Origin: Serpula lacrymans var. lacrymans S7.9
Taxonomy: Eukaryota > Basidiomycota > Agaricomycetes > Boletales > Serpulaceae
Reading direction: 5' to 3'
Length of the DNA: 64,000 bases
Assembly (NCBI RefSeq): GCF_000218685.1
Contig: NW_006763293.1
Span: forward strand, 1 to 64,000
The notes beneath the pieces were generated by a model. The model was not told the origin of the DNA and searched no databases. It worked only from the letters and a program-made list of their open reading frames with translations. How positions within the stretch are numbered: position 1 is the stretch's first letter; each line of letters starts with the position of its first letter. The position numbers and the translations under genes are program-made. Positions 46,385 through 57,605 of the stretch are shown here, piece after piece.

Positions 46385-46850
46385 CAGTGTCTTATAATCC
46401 CTTAGCATGGAAATAGACTTTATCGCTACATGCAATGTATGTGATTGCTTATAAACAGTTACGCTTCTTAGGAAAATTTGTATCTTTTCCAAATCTATGA
46501 GCGGATAGGCTGCGTTTGCCAACTTGTTTTGCCTCTATAAGATGTTTTTGAATGTGTACAGAGCAAAGGATAATGGCAAACAATAGCAGGGCTAGCTTGA
46601 TACTTCCACACCATGGGGAGCACAACCAATGTGCCTTTCCCTTCCAGTTGAGTACAGTTCTCTATCTTAAACTCACCTTTTCCCAGACCTTGTCCTGAGA
46701 CACGCACATCGGCCAAAAGTACAATGTCTTATAATCCCTGACCGTGGAAATAGGCTTCATCATTACATGTAATATGTGTGGCTTTGTGTAGGTAGATACA
46801 CTTTTTGGGATAATCGAGTGAGTAGGCTGTGATTGCCAATGTAATCTATT
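46385..46850. repeat. Diverged direct repeat, about 140 bp, two copies
   Basis: About 46385-46525 and about 46720-46850 share, in order, GTCTTATAATCCCT, TGGAAATAG(A/G)CTT, TACATG and ATAGGCTG or GTAGGCTGTG followed by TTGCCAA. Identity is near 75 percent by eye. Probably two copies of an old element; termini unclear. Confidence 0.55.
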
Positions 46851-47703
46851 ACCAATTAATGATGTGACGAGACTAGAAAGTTCAGTGATCATTGCACGTC
46901 CAGGCCACAATAGCACTTCCTAACAGCATATGCAAATTGTCATGAAATTTATTGGCCTCCTTCATGTCACAATATTTTCCCTTCATCATCTGGGTGCTTT
47001 GGAAATTTATGGTGTTGCCCTTTGATGTGATAATTCCAGACAAGGGAAATAACAGTGAACATCATTTGGTTTTACCTGCTCTTCCAGTGTAGCGCAATCT
47101 TGCCCCTGTTTTGTGACTATAGTTGGCATTACAATGCATCTTATTGCTGTGAGTGGTTTTGCTTGTTTGCAATGATTGCAAGGATCTGGATATCTAGTAG
47201 CAGGATTAACACTAATGATATTTTGTTATCTTTAGCTTCAAGATCGCCAACCATTGCGCACATTCGTGGATACTGCACACTCTCATCAAATTATCATGTG
47301 ACTTGGTTTGATATATCTTATCCCCGTTTCATGGAGAGATTATATTATTATATGTCCTAAAATACACCATCATATGTATACTAGGTGCTATTATGAATGT
47401 GTCCGGCCCCATTCGTAGTCAGTCTGCTCAACACACACGTGCTGACTGAGCAACAGACATATTCTGATGTATGGCCCTTGGTATCATGACCTCACGGTGT
47501 TTACCAAAAACTTTACTAGACGCCAAAGGGGGCAAGTAGTAAGTAAGAGTATCCGAGAAGATGGTGTAGGTGAAACACACTTACCCATCCCACCAGAGCA
47601 GAAATTTGTTGACTCTGTGAGAATGAGCCATGTTACAAGGGCCCTCAAACCAATCTACAATATTATGATAGAACTCTTTCAGGTCAAAACCACCGTCAAC
47701 TAT
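46851..47703. other. Transposon-like flank upstream of direct repeat A
   Basis: A short plus-strand frame at 47467-47733 reads SHVTRALKPIYNIMIELFQV and looks like decayed mobile-element coding sequence; it runs into repeat A. Nothing else is recognised. Confidence 0.35.
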
Positions 47704-49529
47704 ACGCTGTCATGCACCAAAGTTGATTGGTAGCATGGACAGGTGTCAATAACGAAGCGAATATTCAAAAAGACTCGCCTTTGTGCCACACAGGCACAGT
47801 GCCACGTGGAATAGTAATTAATATTGCCCTTTTTGAACTTGTGGCTGATCAGCACCACCTCTATTAGGCAATCCAGTCACGCTCACCTTTGCTTTTCCAT
47901 CCGGTACTTTCCGCGTTTTGGCATTTTGGCAAATTTTCACGTCGCCACTGGCTACACATTGCATTGCGCCCTCGCTTTTGTCGTTTCCCTTACTCCCCTT
48001 CCTTTGCCTAGTCCCACTATGGGCCCCTTCCTCTCCTTTTTATTCTCACCTGACAGTCGTTTCTGGGTCCCCATTCTAATCCACTTGTTTGTCACCTCCA
48101 CCCTCCTCCTCCTCATCTTATTTGCACCCCCACCATTTCTGATGTCACCACTTCCTATCCGCTTCCGTCGCCAATCCGTTGACTACCACGTGCCACTGCT
48201 GATATCAGCAAAGCCCCGGCGGCCGGTCCAAATAGGGCAACAGGTCCATCTTCATGACGTCGATCTACCATCATATACTATCAAAACATTGGTCGCTCGT
48301 CTTGCCTGGTTGGAGCGTGGGTGGGTAATTTTTGAGCTGGAGAAGGTTCATCCCCTTGTGTCGCCCATGTTCATTGCTGTCCCATTCACTTGGGTACACT
48401 TATCTTTTGTCCATCGTCTTCGCTACAGCTACACCTACCACACACTGCCTGGGACTCACTTGTTCCAAATTGGAACTACTCCTCTCCCTCCCTCGTTTGA
48501 TCAGGTGGTCCAACACAACCAGTCCATTGGTAAGGCCATGGAACTGTCGGATTTGGACTAGGTGGTGGACCGGTGGCTCCAGTTTCTTTTTCTTCAGCAG
48601 GACATTCATTTACAGTGCGATTATTTTTGATTTTTGAATCATTTTTATGGACACATATTTTTTTAGAATGCCTGACTGACAATAAAGGAACTGTGTTGAT
48701 ACTGATAGTGTTTTGCCTTGCCCTTTTTTTTTTACTGCATCTTCCTATGACATCATGATTTTCCTGCTCTCTTTTTGCTATTGGACTTTACTTTATGGCT
48801 GTACAAACCTGTGACATTACTCACAGCATTCATTGTTCTATCTCTTTCTTTTCCTTTTTTTGACAATCTTATCCTGTACTACCTACGCAGGATTTGTCAG
48901 CATACATTCCTTCCTTCATGTTCTTTCTCATTCTTTTTGCACAGCTATACTGTGCATAGCCTACTTTTCTTTTACTATATAAACCCCTGTATTTTACCTT
49001 GTAAAAAAAAGAAACAACAAGAACTCCAATCCAGACTTCTTCTCTACTCTCAAGTTCACTACTCTGCTACTTGTGATCCAGTGTGGTCACAACACTTCCC
49101 ACTGCTACCACTGTTAATTGCTGTCATCGTCACTTCCCACTTTTGAAGTCATTGTTATCCCTTTCGATTAGAGTCCTTCTGAGCACTACAGTTTGTGCGT
49201 CAGGAGCCTGCTATCACTGGGAACCTTGTCACCTTGTCATCCCCGTCGTTCTCAAACCTACCTTGTGCTACAATTAGCAAGGTAGTGCTTGTCTATACTC
49301 GTCACCAAGCCCCTATCCTTCTATAAATTCAACTATCCCTCCTCCTCAAAACCCACACTCATACACCTCTGGGTTTTACTTTGAAGGATCTTTATACGTA
49401 CCACCCCACGAACAACCAGACCACTCCACTGTTCTAGGAGGCAAAGCCATAAACAAGTTCCGTGGAATCTGGGAGGATTGTGTGTTAGTTTGTTTTGTGT
49501 GTGGTTTTCTAACTGCAGTTCTCATCATC
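47704..49529 (+). repeat. 1.8-kb direct repeat, copy A
   Basis: It is nearly identical (about 95 percent by eye, few small indels) to 57606-59420, beginning ACGCTGTCATGCACC and ending GCAGTTCTCATCATC in both. It contains one long frame at the 5' half, a TATA-like TACTATATAAACCCC near 48976, and a 3' leader-like part. Size and a promoter-like centre recall a long terminal repeat, but the ends are not TG..CA and no target duplication was found, so segmental duplication is also possible. Confidence 0.85.
47824..48561 (+). CDS. Repeat-encoded protein of unknown function
   Basis: A 245-codon frame inside repeat copy A. The first ~100 residues are hydrophobic and Leu/Pro-rich (LIHLFVTSTLLLLILFAPPP) and could be a membrane segment or a non-coding leader. 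The remainder looks like a folded protein: VDYHVPLLISAKPRRPVQIG, then TLVARLAWLERGWVIFELEK, then FTWVHLSFVHRLRYSYTYHT. The other copy (57726-58463) keeps this second half but has a stop between the parts. Preservation of the second half in both copies is weak support for coding. No family recognised. Confidence 0.45.
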   Translation: MPFLNLWLISTTSIRQSSHAHLCFSIRYFPRFGILANFHVATGYTLHCALAFVVSLTPLPLPSPTMGPFLSFLFSPDSRFWVPILIHLFVTSTLLLLILFAPPPFLMSPLPIRFRRQSVDYHVPLLISAKPRRPVQIGQQVHLHDVDLPSYTIKTLVARLAWLERGWVIFELEKVHPLVSPMFIAVPFTWVHLSFVHRLRYSYTYHTLPGTHLFQIGTTPLPPSFDQVVQHNQSIGKAMELSDLD

Positions 49530-51253
49530 GACATCGCCGAGGGGAGGAGTTTCATTGTGATGGATTCATGTTTGCTGGCCGGCAATGGACACTTAACACC
49601 TATATAATAGTTTCAGATTAGTAAACACCTCTTTCAAAGCACAATGGACGGACTGTGTGATCAATCTGAGCCAAGTTTTGCTGCATCTGTCTGAGAGACT
49701 TGGAGTAAGATAATATCAATAAATTATTGGACAAACCGCCGCACAATGTCACAGTAATGTTACTAAGACTTCAAGTTTCCTTTTAACGTGTCCATTTGAT
49801 TGCCAGTGCAACAATGCCTCGAACTTGGAGTCAGACTCTCTGGTACAGACAGCAGAATTGCCACATTGGTGCTGATTTCAATGCCTTTGGATATGATCCA
49901 GAAGGCAGACTTTCTCATCTTGCTGCCATATTTTTTGGACCTTCGTGCTATCCGAGGAATATCAATGGCCTGGAAGTCTACAGAGGTACTCCTCAGCCGC
50001 CTCAATATGGCAGACCTTCTATCATTCAGATGCCTTACCCACCCTTTGCATGGAGGCCCAAAATGCCCCCTTTCTATTATGACTGCCCAAGTCATCCATA
50101 TATCAAATCACTTGTCAACTTCCACCCCAATATCTTCGCTGTGTCAACCACTTTCGGATGCCCAGCTCCTTGTGAGGATAATACTGATGGACTGGAACAG
50201 CGCAGGGTACATCATTGTTATTTTGTCTGTTGATTGTAAGGACTATTTTACTATTTTCTTATCTTCTCTATGTCTTGGCTCTCGAACACTTTTCCCATTA
50301 CACCTCTGGCTCTAGGGCTAGAGGTATTGTTTGCTATCTTACTTGTCATAGCCCTTACAGGCTTTCTTATTAAGAACAAAGCTTGAAGGAAGTGTCTAGC
50401 CACTTGCTGAGAGCAATCAGGGACTGGAACTAGAGTCCAATGTGAGTAACTTTATTATTAGAGAGTATGACAGGTATACAGTACCTAGAGTCCAATGTGA
50501 GTAACTAGAGAATAGGAAGCATTGGACTCTGCAATACTGTCCGAAGTTTTGTAAACAAAGGTAAACAAAGCAGCCACAAAGGCGAAATAATAGAGAACAC
50601 AATCAATAGTGAATGATAGAAGAATAGATAGAGAAAGGAATGAAAATATATAGGTAGCACAAAGGTGCAGAATCACCAAAACTAACATTTCTTAACCACC
50701 GTTACCACTTTATATCACAGATCCGAGACTGGGTATCACTCCCAGCCAGCCAGCACAATGGGTAGGGACTGGTAGTAGGCATCTCACCAACCAGCTCCAA
50801 CCCCCATCAAGGTCTGGATATACTAATAAACACTTTGATCAGGATCGTACCTCATCATGAGGATACAGTTCCTGATCGTGCGTGACAAACATCTATTATT
50901 AGTACAATTCTCTCACCCACTGATTAATCAAGATAAAAGTCATACAATAGTTCTTCCCTTTTTCTTATTGGACGATTTATTCCTCAGACCACTTTTCATC
51001 TATTTCTCCTTTCGGTCTGAGGAACGGACGGTTAGCTATATAAACCCTACACATCACATGTATAGCTCTTTAGTTTTCTATTACTGAATTTACCCGCTTT
51101 ACTCCTCAACCGAAACCCTTGAGTTTACTCCCAAGTCCTCTACTTGCTATATTTACTAGTATCTGTCGACCACAAGCTCATTGAATCTCTTACTCCCTGC
51201 AAGTGCAGTAGGAGACAGGTTTTGTTTTTGTTATAGTTTATCGTTGCCTCACA
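49530..51253. other. Repeat-rich interval with decayed frames
   Basis: Frames of up to 171 codons overlap on both strands near 49763-50315 and none shows a domain. A 22-bp segment (AGAGTCCAATGTGAGTAACT core) occurs twice within 50432-50510. Around 50830-51190 a GATCAGGATC/CCTGATC hairpin and a TATA-like GCTATATAAACCC suggest remains of an LTR. No gene is supported. Confidence 0.35.
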
Positions 51254-51703
51254 TTGATTAGCCATGTATTTATCTTCAACAACAAGTCCTCTCAAAAGAC
51301 CACATATTGTCTGGCCAAGAAGATCGAGAGAACTGTTGCAGACCAAGCTGAGAATAAAGACGTTGCATGTAGTAGTCAGCTACCCAAGCACATCAGGGAT
51401 CTAAATATTTACACGTACCCTATTGACTACCCAACAACTGCAGACTTCCTTTGCACTCTCAATGCTGAGAACCCCTAAGAAAACTTCATAGCCTTGCTTC
51501 CTGTTCTCAAAAGGGATAGCATCACTCATCTCAATGATTTTACAATTATTTCCTGGGACAGCTTTCGGATCATGTCAAATATGGAGCCAAAGAAAGTTGA
51601 CCATATTTTTGCTGAGGTCTGGAAACCGTTGTCGGCTGTGCACATGCAAAACGCAGAAGAAGTAGAGGAAATAGCGGCCATGTTGAAGAAAGCGAGGGAA
51701 TAA
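51254..51703 (+). pseudogene. SAM-like domain fragment from a mobile element
   Basis: A frame reading YPIDYPTTADFLCTLNAENP meets a TAA at 51476 and continues in the same phase as ENFIALLPVLKRDSITHLND and WDSFRIMSNMEPK, to a stop at 51703. The spacing of hydrophobic residues resembles the SAM-like helical domain often seen in basidiomycete transposon proteins. Interrupted and without other domains, so a remnant. Confidence 0.4.
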
Positions 51704-52281
51704 GGGGATAGAAAAAAAAAGGGGGTGAGCAACTGAGGGTTTGCTATGTAGTTGATGTTTGGCATTTGGACTTGTCTATAAAGGATAGCAGCTATCATTA
51801 ATTTATTATAAGCATATTTTTTGAATAAAGTGATCCACCAGATACAGTGATATTGCTAGGATTGTGTTGTAGCATGTTGTTTTGATGGTGTGCGGTCCTC
51901 TACCACTGGCATTCCTAAGTCATGAGCGTTCAAGGTATTTGAGTTCAGGTGTGAACGCAACTTACTCAGGCTCTGGGTGGCACTAGGACCCACTAGTCTG
52001 ATCCAAATAACTATTATTCCTAGAGTAGGGGGCTATTAGGTATGGTCTTCAGTGGTAATGACATGAGTGCTGTGACAAGATCAAAATAAAATGGCAACAA
52101 AGACTTGAGTAATGAAAACTGAAAGACAAATGTAAAAGATGAAAAAAAAGAAAAAGAAAAAGAAACAGAACAACACGAATACAATTGAGGTAAAAATGCA
52201 GAAATATAGTAAATATTGTCCATAGGGAATGATGGTGTTACCCGCTGGATCAGGACAACTTATTGAAGAAGGGGGGGCTGG

Positions 52282-52475
52282 CAGGCTCCTCCCCATCCAC
52301 TGTTGCAAGAGGAGGACTTAATCCTAGAGCAAAAAAAATATGACTTGCGATAAGATATGATTAGGTAATGATAAGATAAAAAATTCAAAGTCAGCATAAC
52401 CTTGGTCCTCGCTCTCTCTCCACAGCGGCTGGAGTTTAACATCAGTAAACAATGGTCGCCACAGTGACTCGTGAC
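52282..52475 (-). repeat. Left arm of inverted repeat
   Basis: Reverse complement of 57228-57433 at roughly 80 percent identity with an AT-rich indel in the middle. It lies about 400 bp before the helicase frame. Confidence 0.7.
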
Positions 52476-52754
52476 TGCGGACATTAAATATAGGAATTGT
52501 ATTTTTGAAACACGCCAGCTAAATCTGGAGTTTACGGATCAAATATGGAAGCTCCTATTGAGTGAGTGTGTTACAATTGACGTACCAGTACCTACTTACA
52601 CTTCACTTTTCGCACTTTTACTTTTATTTTTCCAAGTCACATGACCAGTCATGTGATATAACACCTGACCAATGTCTAGACACCTCACGTGACTGGTCAC
52701 ATGCTAAACATCAGACTTTAAACTTTATTTACAACTGTACAGTACCTCATGTAT

Positions 52755-52775
52755 TTTAGTATATATACAGGAGCA
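52755..52775 (+). promoter_or_regulatory. TATA-like element upstream of helicase frame
   Basis: TTAGTATATATACAGG lies about 110 bp before the first Met at 52872. Position and sequence fit a core promoter; no transcript evidence. Confidence 0.4.
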
Positions 52776-52871
52776 ATACATGGGGAAGGACTCAGCGAGT
52801 CCTCCTGTTGTCTACCAACAACTCACTTGTTGAAACCTAATGGGTAACCACTCCCACCTCTTCCTCTTCTT

Positions 52872-55320
52872 TTGAGTGTTGTTTTCATTGTGCTCCAGTG
52901 CCCCAAGACTGTGTTTTGTTGGTGTTGTCACAGAGTGTGGTCAGGTGGTCACAAGGCCACCTATACATTGGCCAAGATTCAAAAAATCACAAAAGAAAGA
53001 CTTGGTACACACCCATGCCTTCGGCAAGCCGAAGCAGCACAGGCAATTGTTGAAGGAGGCCATGATGTTATTGTCAAAGCTGGAACAGGAATGGGCAAGA
53101 CACTCGCATTCATAATACCACTACTACTCAATCCTAATGGCATTCAAGTGATTATTACCCTATTAAATCTGCTAGGCAAGCAAAATGTCACTTCTCTTGA
53201 AAGAGCTCAAATTCATGCAATTGCGGTGAATGCAGAAACAGCCACTGTGGAAAATTTTAGGGTGCGTTACAGACCTATTTTCTTGCCAGCACTAATGATA
53301 CCTGGGGAATAATGCAGGCCATTAAGAGCATGATGTACAGAGCAATAATCATTAGCCCTCAGCAAACAATGAAAGCAGGTAGAGAATTTGAAAAGATTCT
53401 ACAAGACCCCCTTTTTAACTCACATCTGATCAGTATCGTCTTTGACGAGGCTCATTGTATCACCAAATGGGGTGATTTCCGACCAGAGTACCAAGAGCTA
53501 GGGCATTTACGGTACATATTGCCCTCGCATATATCGTTCCTTGTAACGTCAGCCACACTCCCACCGGACACACTAAAAAGTGTCAGTAAGCTGTTACACT
53601 TATGCAGTGACAAGCTTATCACCATTCACCACTCGACTGACCGTCCCGACATAACTATTGGAGTTTGTAAAATACAGTACCCACTACACACATATGCCAA
53701 TTTATTTTTCTTCATACCTGATGGCTAGAAGCCTTCCGGCCCTCCCCTGATTAAATTCCTGATTTTCTTTGATAATATTCAAGATGCAATCAATGCGACC
53801 AAATTTTTACGGAGCCGCTTACCATCAAATGTACAAGATAAAATCCAATGGTTTAATTCTGAAATGTCCACCCACTTCAAGGAAACCAAGTACCGGCACT
53901 TGTTATCCGGTGAGACTTGGGGTCTTTGCACCACAGATTCATTCGGAATGGTAGGCTCTTTTAACAAAAAAACAAATATTCACAATTAATTAATGAGTCC
54001 TATTAAAAAAAGGGAATGGACGTACTGGATATCATTCTCGTGATACAGTAGAGAGTCGCACGAGGACAGAAAGGGAAGATGAGAGTAGAGACACTATGGC
54101 AGCGCATTGGTCGGGTTTGCAACCGGACACTACAAGGGACAGCCATTATATTTGCTGAAAGAGAATTTTTTGATGATGAACGCAAGAAAAAAGAAGAAAG
54201 AAGCCGAGCAAAAAAGAGAAAGAAAAAAAGTGATGCACCAAATACTCCGGCCAAAATATTTGTTACAACAAGCTCCAAGGTGCCAACTACACCTACAGCT
54301 GTGGCTGTTATGGCCAAACGTACAGGCAATGCCTCAACAGATGACAAATTGGGGCCAGAGACAGAAGATGGCAAGGAAACCAGTTTGATGGATGCACTTT
54401 GTGCAACTGCGGCAGAAAGGAGAGAGGGAGTTTTAATGACCAAGCAGCGTAAACTAGAATTAGACCCCACCTTGGATTATTTGATTAATGCCGATGTACA
54501 GCCAGGCTTAAAGTGTAGGAGAAAAGTGTTTGACCTGTATTTTGACAACAAAGCTGCTGGTGAGAATAGCCGGGTTCCTATTATGGCTATATCTGTTGTT
54601 CTTACTTTCTCACCTTGCTTTTCAGATTCCAACCACCACTTGTGTGACCCAGTCAGTCCAACAGGCTGTTCTTGCTGCCATATCTCTCAACCCCTCATCT
54701 GTTGCGACATACATAATCCCGAGTCATTTTCTTCTTTCCAAACTGACACTCCAAAAATCACCAAGTTACCAAATTGCTTAAGAATTCCGAAGTTTGAAAT
54801 AGGGCCATCTGACACGACATTTCTGGGTTCTCTAGAAGAGTGGAGGGAGATGAAGACGCTGCAGGTGTATGGGGCAGCTTACCTATCTAGCATAGGCCCT
54901 TGTCTGATTATGACAGACAACATTGTTGACCGCATAGTTGAATGTGCACATTACCACAAGATCAAGGATTTGAGCAAGCTGAAGAAGGAAACAAAGTGGA
55001 TACAGTCAGAGAAGTATGGTGCTGAAGTCATAGCATTGATACAGTGCCATGCACCATGGCCTGTTGGTGCTACAGCATCTCCATTTGCTTCAACCCCGCT
55101 TCGACCATCTGCCAGCACTGGCTCTATTAGTACCACTACACCAGTCCTTCCTAGAAAGAATAAGTGTGGTGCTTGTGGGCTTGAGGGCCATAATGGTATG
55201 TTTCAGTTATATTGGGATTGCCCATTGTGTTCACCGGACCCAGCTCGCAATTGGGTCTGCGTGAATCATCCCTCCCGCTCACTCTCTTCAATGGCTATTA
55301 CTAATAAGGAGAATGCCTAA
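52872..55320 (+). pseudogene. RecQ-like (TLH-like) DNA helicase, interrupted
   Basis: Motifs in order: VKAGTGMGKTLAFIIPLLL (Walker A), LLNLLGKQN (Ia), IVFDEAHCITKWGDFRPEYQ (DEAH box and RecQ-type wedge), LVTSATLP (III), LIFFDNIQDA (IV), SFGMGMDVLDI (V) and LWQRIGRV (VI). Two introns are evident (53262-53317 and near 53950-54012). TAG at 53726 and at 54049 fall where homologs have Trp (IPDG*KPSGPP and LVIQ*RVA), so both look like TGG-to-TAG changes. Downstream a basic stretch (DERKKKEERSRAKKRKKKS) and a Cys-rich tail (SGCS.. type CCHISQPLICCDIHNP, CGACGLEGH) resemble mobile or telomere-linked RecQ relatives in fungi. Expressed as a full helicase it would unwind 3'-5', but this copy is broken. 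Confidence 0.75.
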
Positions 55321-56955
55321 CTGCCATTTTTTGCAGGGTTTTGAATGATGGTTCACTGCCAGCAAACAACTCTAGAGTTGTTTGCTGGCTGTTTTGCTTC
55401 TCAGCTTCAATTTGCCAGCAATCCAGATGTCGACAAATGCCAGCGTGACCAATAATTTCATGTGTCCGATGGAAACTGGGCTTTGAGCAAAAAATCCCGG
55501 TTTTCTTTGGGTGAAGCCTTGCCACATCACACATCAAGCTTGTCTCATCTTCCCTGGCAGCCACAAGCTGTATGAAAACTCGCCAAAGTCCATTTGCCGC
55601 CGCCATTTTGAGGTGAAACAACCCAGGTGCAATCATCACATGTTGAAACCGGTCCCAAGGTGTTTCCTCAATCACTCAATGTTCTTGGACAGCCTGGAGA
55701 CGTTCTCCCATGCCAAGATCCCCATAAAACAATACTACATAGTCCTCAAGATCATTCTCTTCAGGTTTTCTTTCATTGCCGACATCAAGCCCACCCTGTG
55801 CCAGTAAGTCCACTACAGCACATATATTTCCTGAAATAATGGAGTAATTGATGTCCATGGCTTGAGCAGCAATTATAGGAGTTTTGACCACTGGTATCTG
55901 TTCAATAACTGGTGGTCCTTTGAGCTAAGACTTGAAATGAGAGAAATAGGATGGGCCATAGTGACACAGGTCATGTAAGAACTTCCAAACATTGTAGCTT
56001 TGGTGGATGTTTTCTTCACCATTGCGAGAGATGACGGCTAACAGACCTTTGTAAGTTCGTTTCTGCCTTGGATTCACTGTTGTGATAGTGGGGTTTAATG
56101 ATGATTTAATCCATAGCTCTTGCGAGCATTTTAGATCCTGTGGAGTGATGTTGTACTGGAGTGGAAAGAGCAAGCCTGAGGTCAAATGTTTCAATGACTC
56201 GGCTGGATTCTCCACAGTAGGAATGCACAATTTCAGCTCTACATCAAAATTATCATAGGCATACACTGCCAGAAGTGTTTTCCCTAGCTTACAAAGGGCA
56301 TTCTCACTCTGGATAGATAGCAATCAAATAGCGGCATGTATTGTGGTCACTGAAATGGAGATGCCCATGCGTGCCAGAGTATTGATGACTTTTTCTGGAG
56401 TATGCGCAGACTGAAGGAAAATGCCTATGATACTCTGCAAGGCATGTATTTTTTGGCTGGTGCTTTGCATAATTATACTGACTATAACAACTTTTTCCTA
56501 GCCCCATACCATATAAATGCAATATTGGAGAGGGAGGACAACACTTTACTTACTACTACAATAGCTGCTTTTTGACGCTCTCTTGTTTTGGAAGCCTGAG
56601 ACTCTTTGTCTTGGAACAAAACCTCGGCTATTCCCTCTAAATCCATCTCGTCTACTTGTGCCCAATAAGCATCCTCTGCTTCAACTCCGTTGTTGTGTTC
56701 ACTCATAGTGGTTTCTGGGCCATCAATTGATCTGTCTGGGTCCCCATCAAGTAGAGTGTCCAGTATGTCCCACAGTACTGGTGCATCACTTTTATACTCT
56801 GCTGCCATTTCTTTCATGCAAAACTCTTCAAGTTGGTTGGTTGTAGCCTTTCTGGCATTAAAGTGCCAACTGGTATTTTTGCGGACCAGAACTTGTATCT
56901 CCTGCATGCACTGCTTCTCAAGAATATGTTTGGCCCATTTTAGAACGACTTCTTT
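55301..56955 (-). pseudogene. DUF6589 family mobile-element protein, interrupted
   Basis: Reading from about 56955 down: VLKWAKHILEKQCMQEI, then VLWDILDTLLDGD, then LSSLSNIAFIWYGA, then after a splice QSIIGIFLQSAHTPEKVINTL and a TGA (56322 region), then LGKTLLAVYAYDNFDVEL, LKHLTSGLLFPLQYN, then PIIAAQAMDINYSIISGNI, VVLFYGDLGMGERLQ and WDRFQHVMIAPGLFHLKMAA. These are the conserved blocks of DUF6589, whose His/Asp/Glu-containing C-terminal part may be catalytic but is uncharacterised as far as I know. Stops separate the blocks. It overlaps the last codons of the helicase gene tail to tail. Confidence 0.75.
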
Positions 56956-57227
56956 TGTTTGGATTGTGAGGGAGGGGTGGTTGAAAAAAGCAACAAGGAT
57001 AGCTGGGAACAGTGTTTAGAGATCTTGAATGATTTAGTGGTGTTTATAGTGAGAAGATGGTTGTCGAACATGGTGATGGATTGATCACTGATGTTCAGTC
57101 TTGTGTCCTCACATCAGCCTATTCTACCTCTATCTTTCTTACTAAGAATAGAAACAGGTCGCGTGGAATGGTTATTTTATTTTTGAAAAAATTGTAATTT
57201 TTTGGTGTTCAATTTTTGGTCTCAGGT

Positions 57228-57433
57228 GTCACAAGTCACTGTGGCGACCATTGTTTACTGATGTTAAACTCCAGCCGCTGTGGAGAGAGAGCAAGGATCA
57301 AAGTTGTGCTGACTTTAAATTATTTTTAATCACATGACTATCTAATTATAGTGCTACACCTTAGCAATAAGTTTTGCCTCAACGCCCTAATAATCATCCT
57401 CCTCTCTCGCAACAGTGGATGGGGTGGAGCCTG
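57228..57433 (+). repeat. Right arm of inverted repeat
   Basis: Mirror of 52282-52475. Its inner edge lies about 270 bp from the start of the DUF6589 reading frame. Beyond it is a short GAGGGT tandem run near 57545. Confidence 0.7.
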
Positions 57434-57605
57434 GGGGGCTGGTTGAGATTGACAGTGTTATCCATTGTATTGGGACAAGTTGGAGGGCTGTCTGTGATTG
57501 CACCCGGTGCTGCACAATTTCTCGAAGAGGGGGACGGGTGGTTGAGGGTGAGGGTGAGGGTGATATTATATTGACTGTCTCCAATGTCGTTGAAAACACT
57601 ATGCA

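Larger units (their letters stand above)
52282..57433. mobile_element. Inverted-repeat-bounded element with RecQ-like helicase and DUF6589 genes
   Basis: A roughly 200-bp inverted repeat brackets the segment (52282-52475 and 57228-57433; shared words include CTCCAGCCGCTGTGGAGAGAGAGC and CAACAGTGGATGGGG, the first given here only to locate it as the arm centre). Inside, a RecQ-like helicase reads rightward and a DUF6589 gene leftward, with each start a few hundred bases from its arm. Both genes are interrupted. The outer ends read CAGGCTCC(T/A)CCCC; no target duplication is evident. The unit could be a DNA transposon or a duplicated pair of upstream regions; the convergent layout favours the former. 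Confidence 0.6.

Noticed and set aside
49763..50315. Overlapping frames of 110-171 codons on both strands
   Set aside because: Three frames compete over the same bases, with no domain in any.
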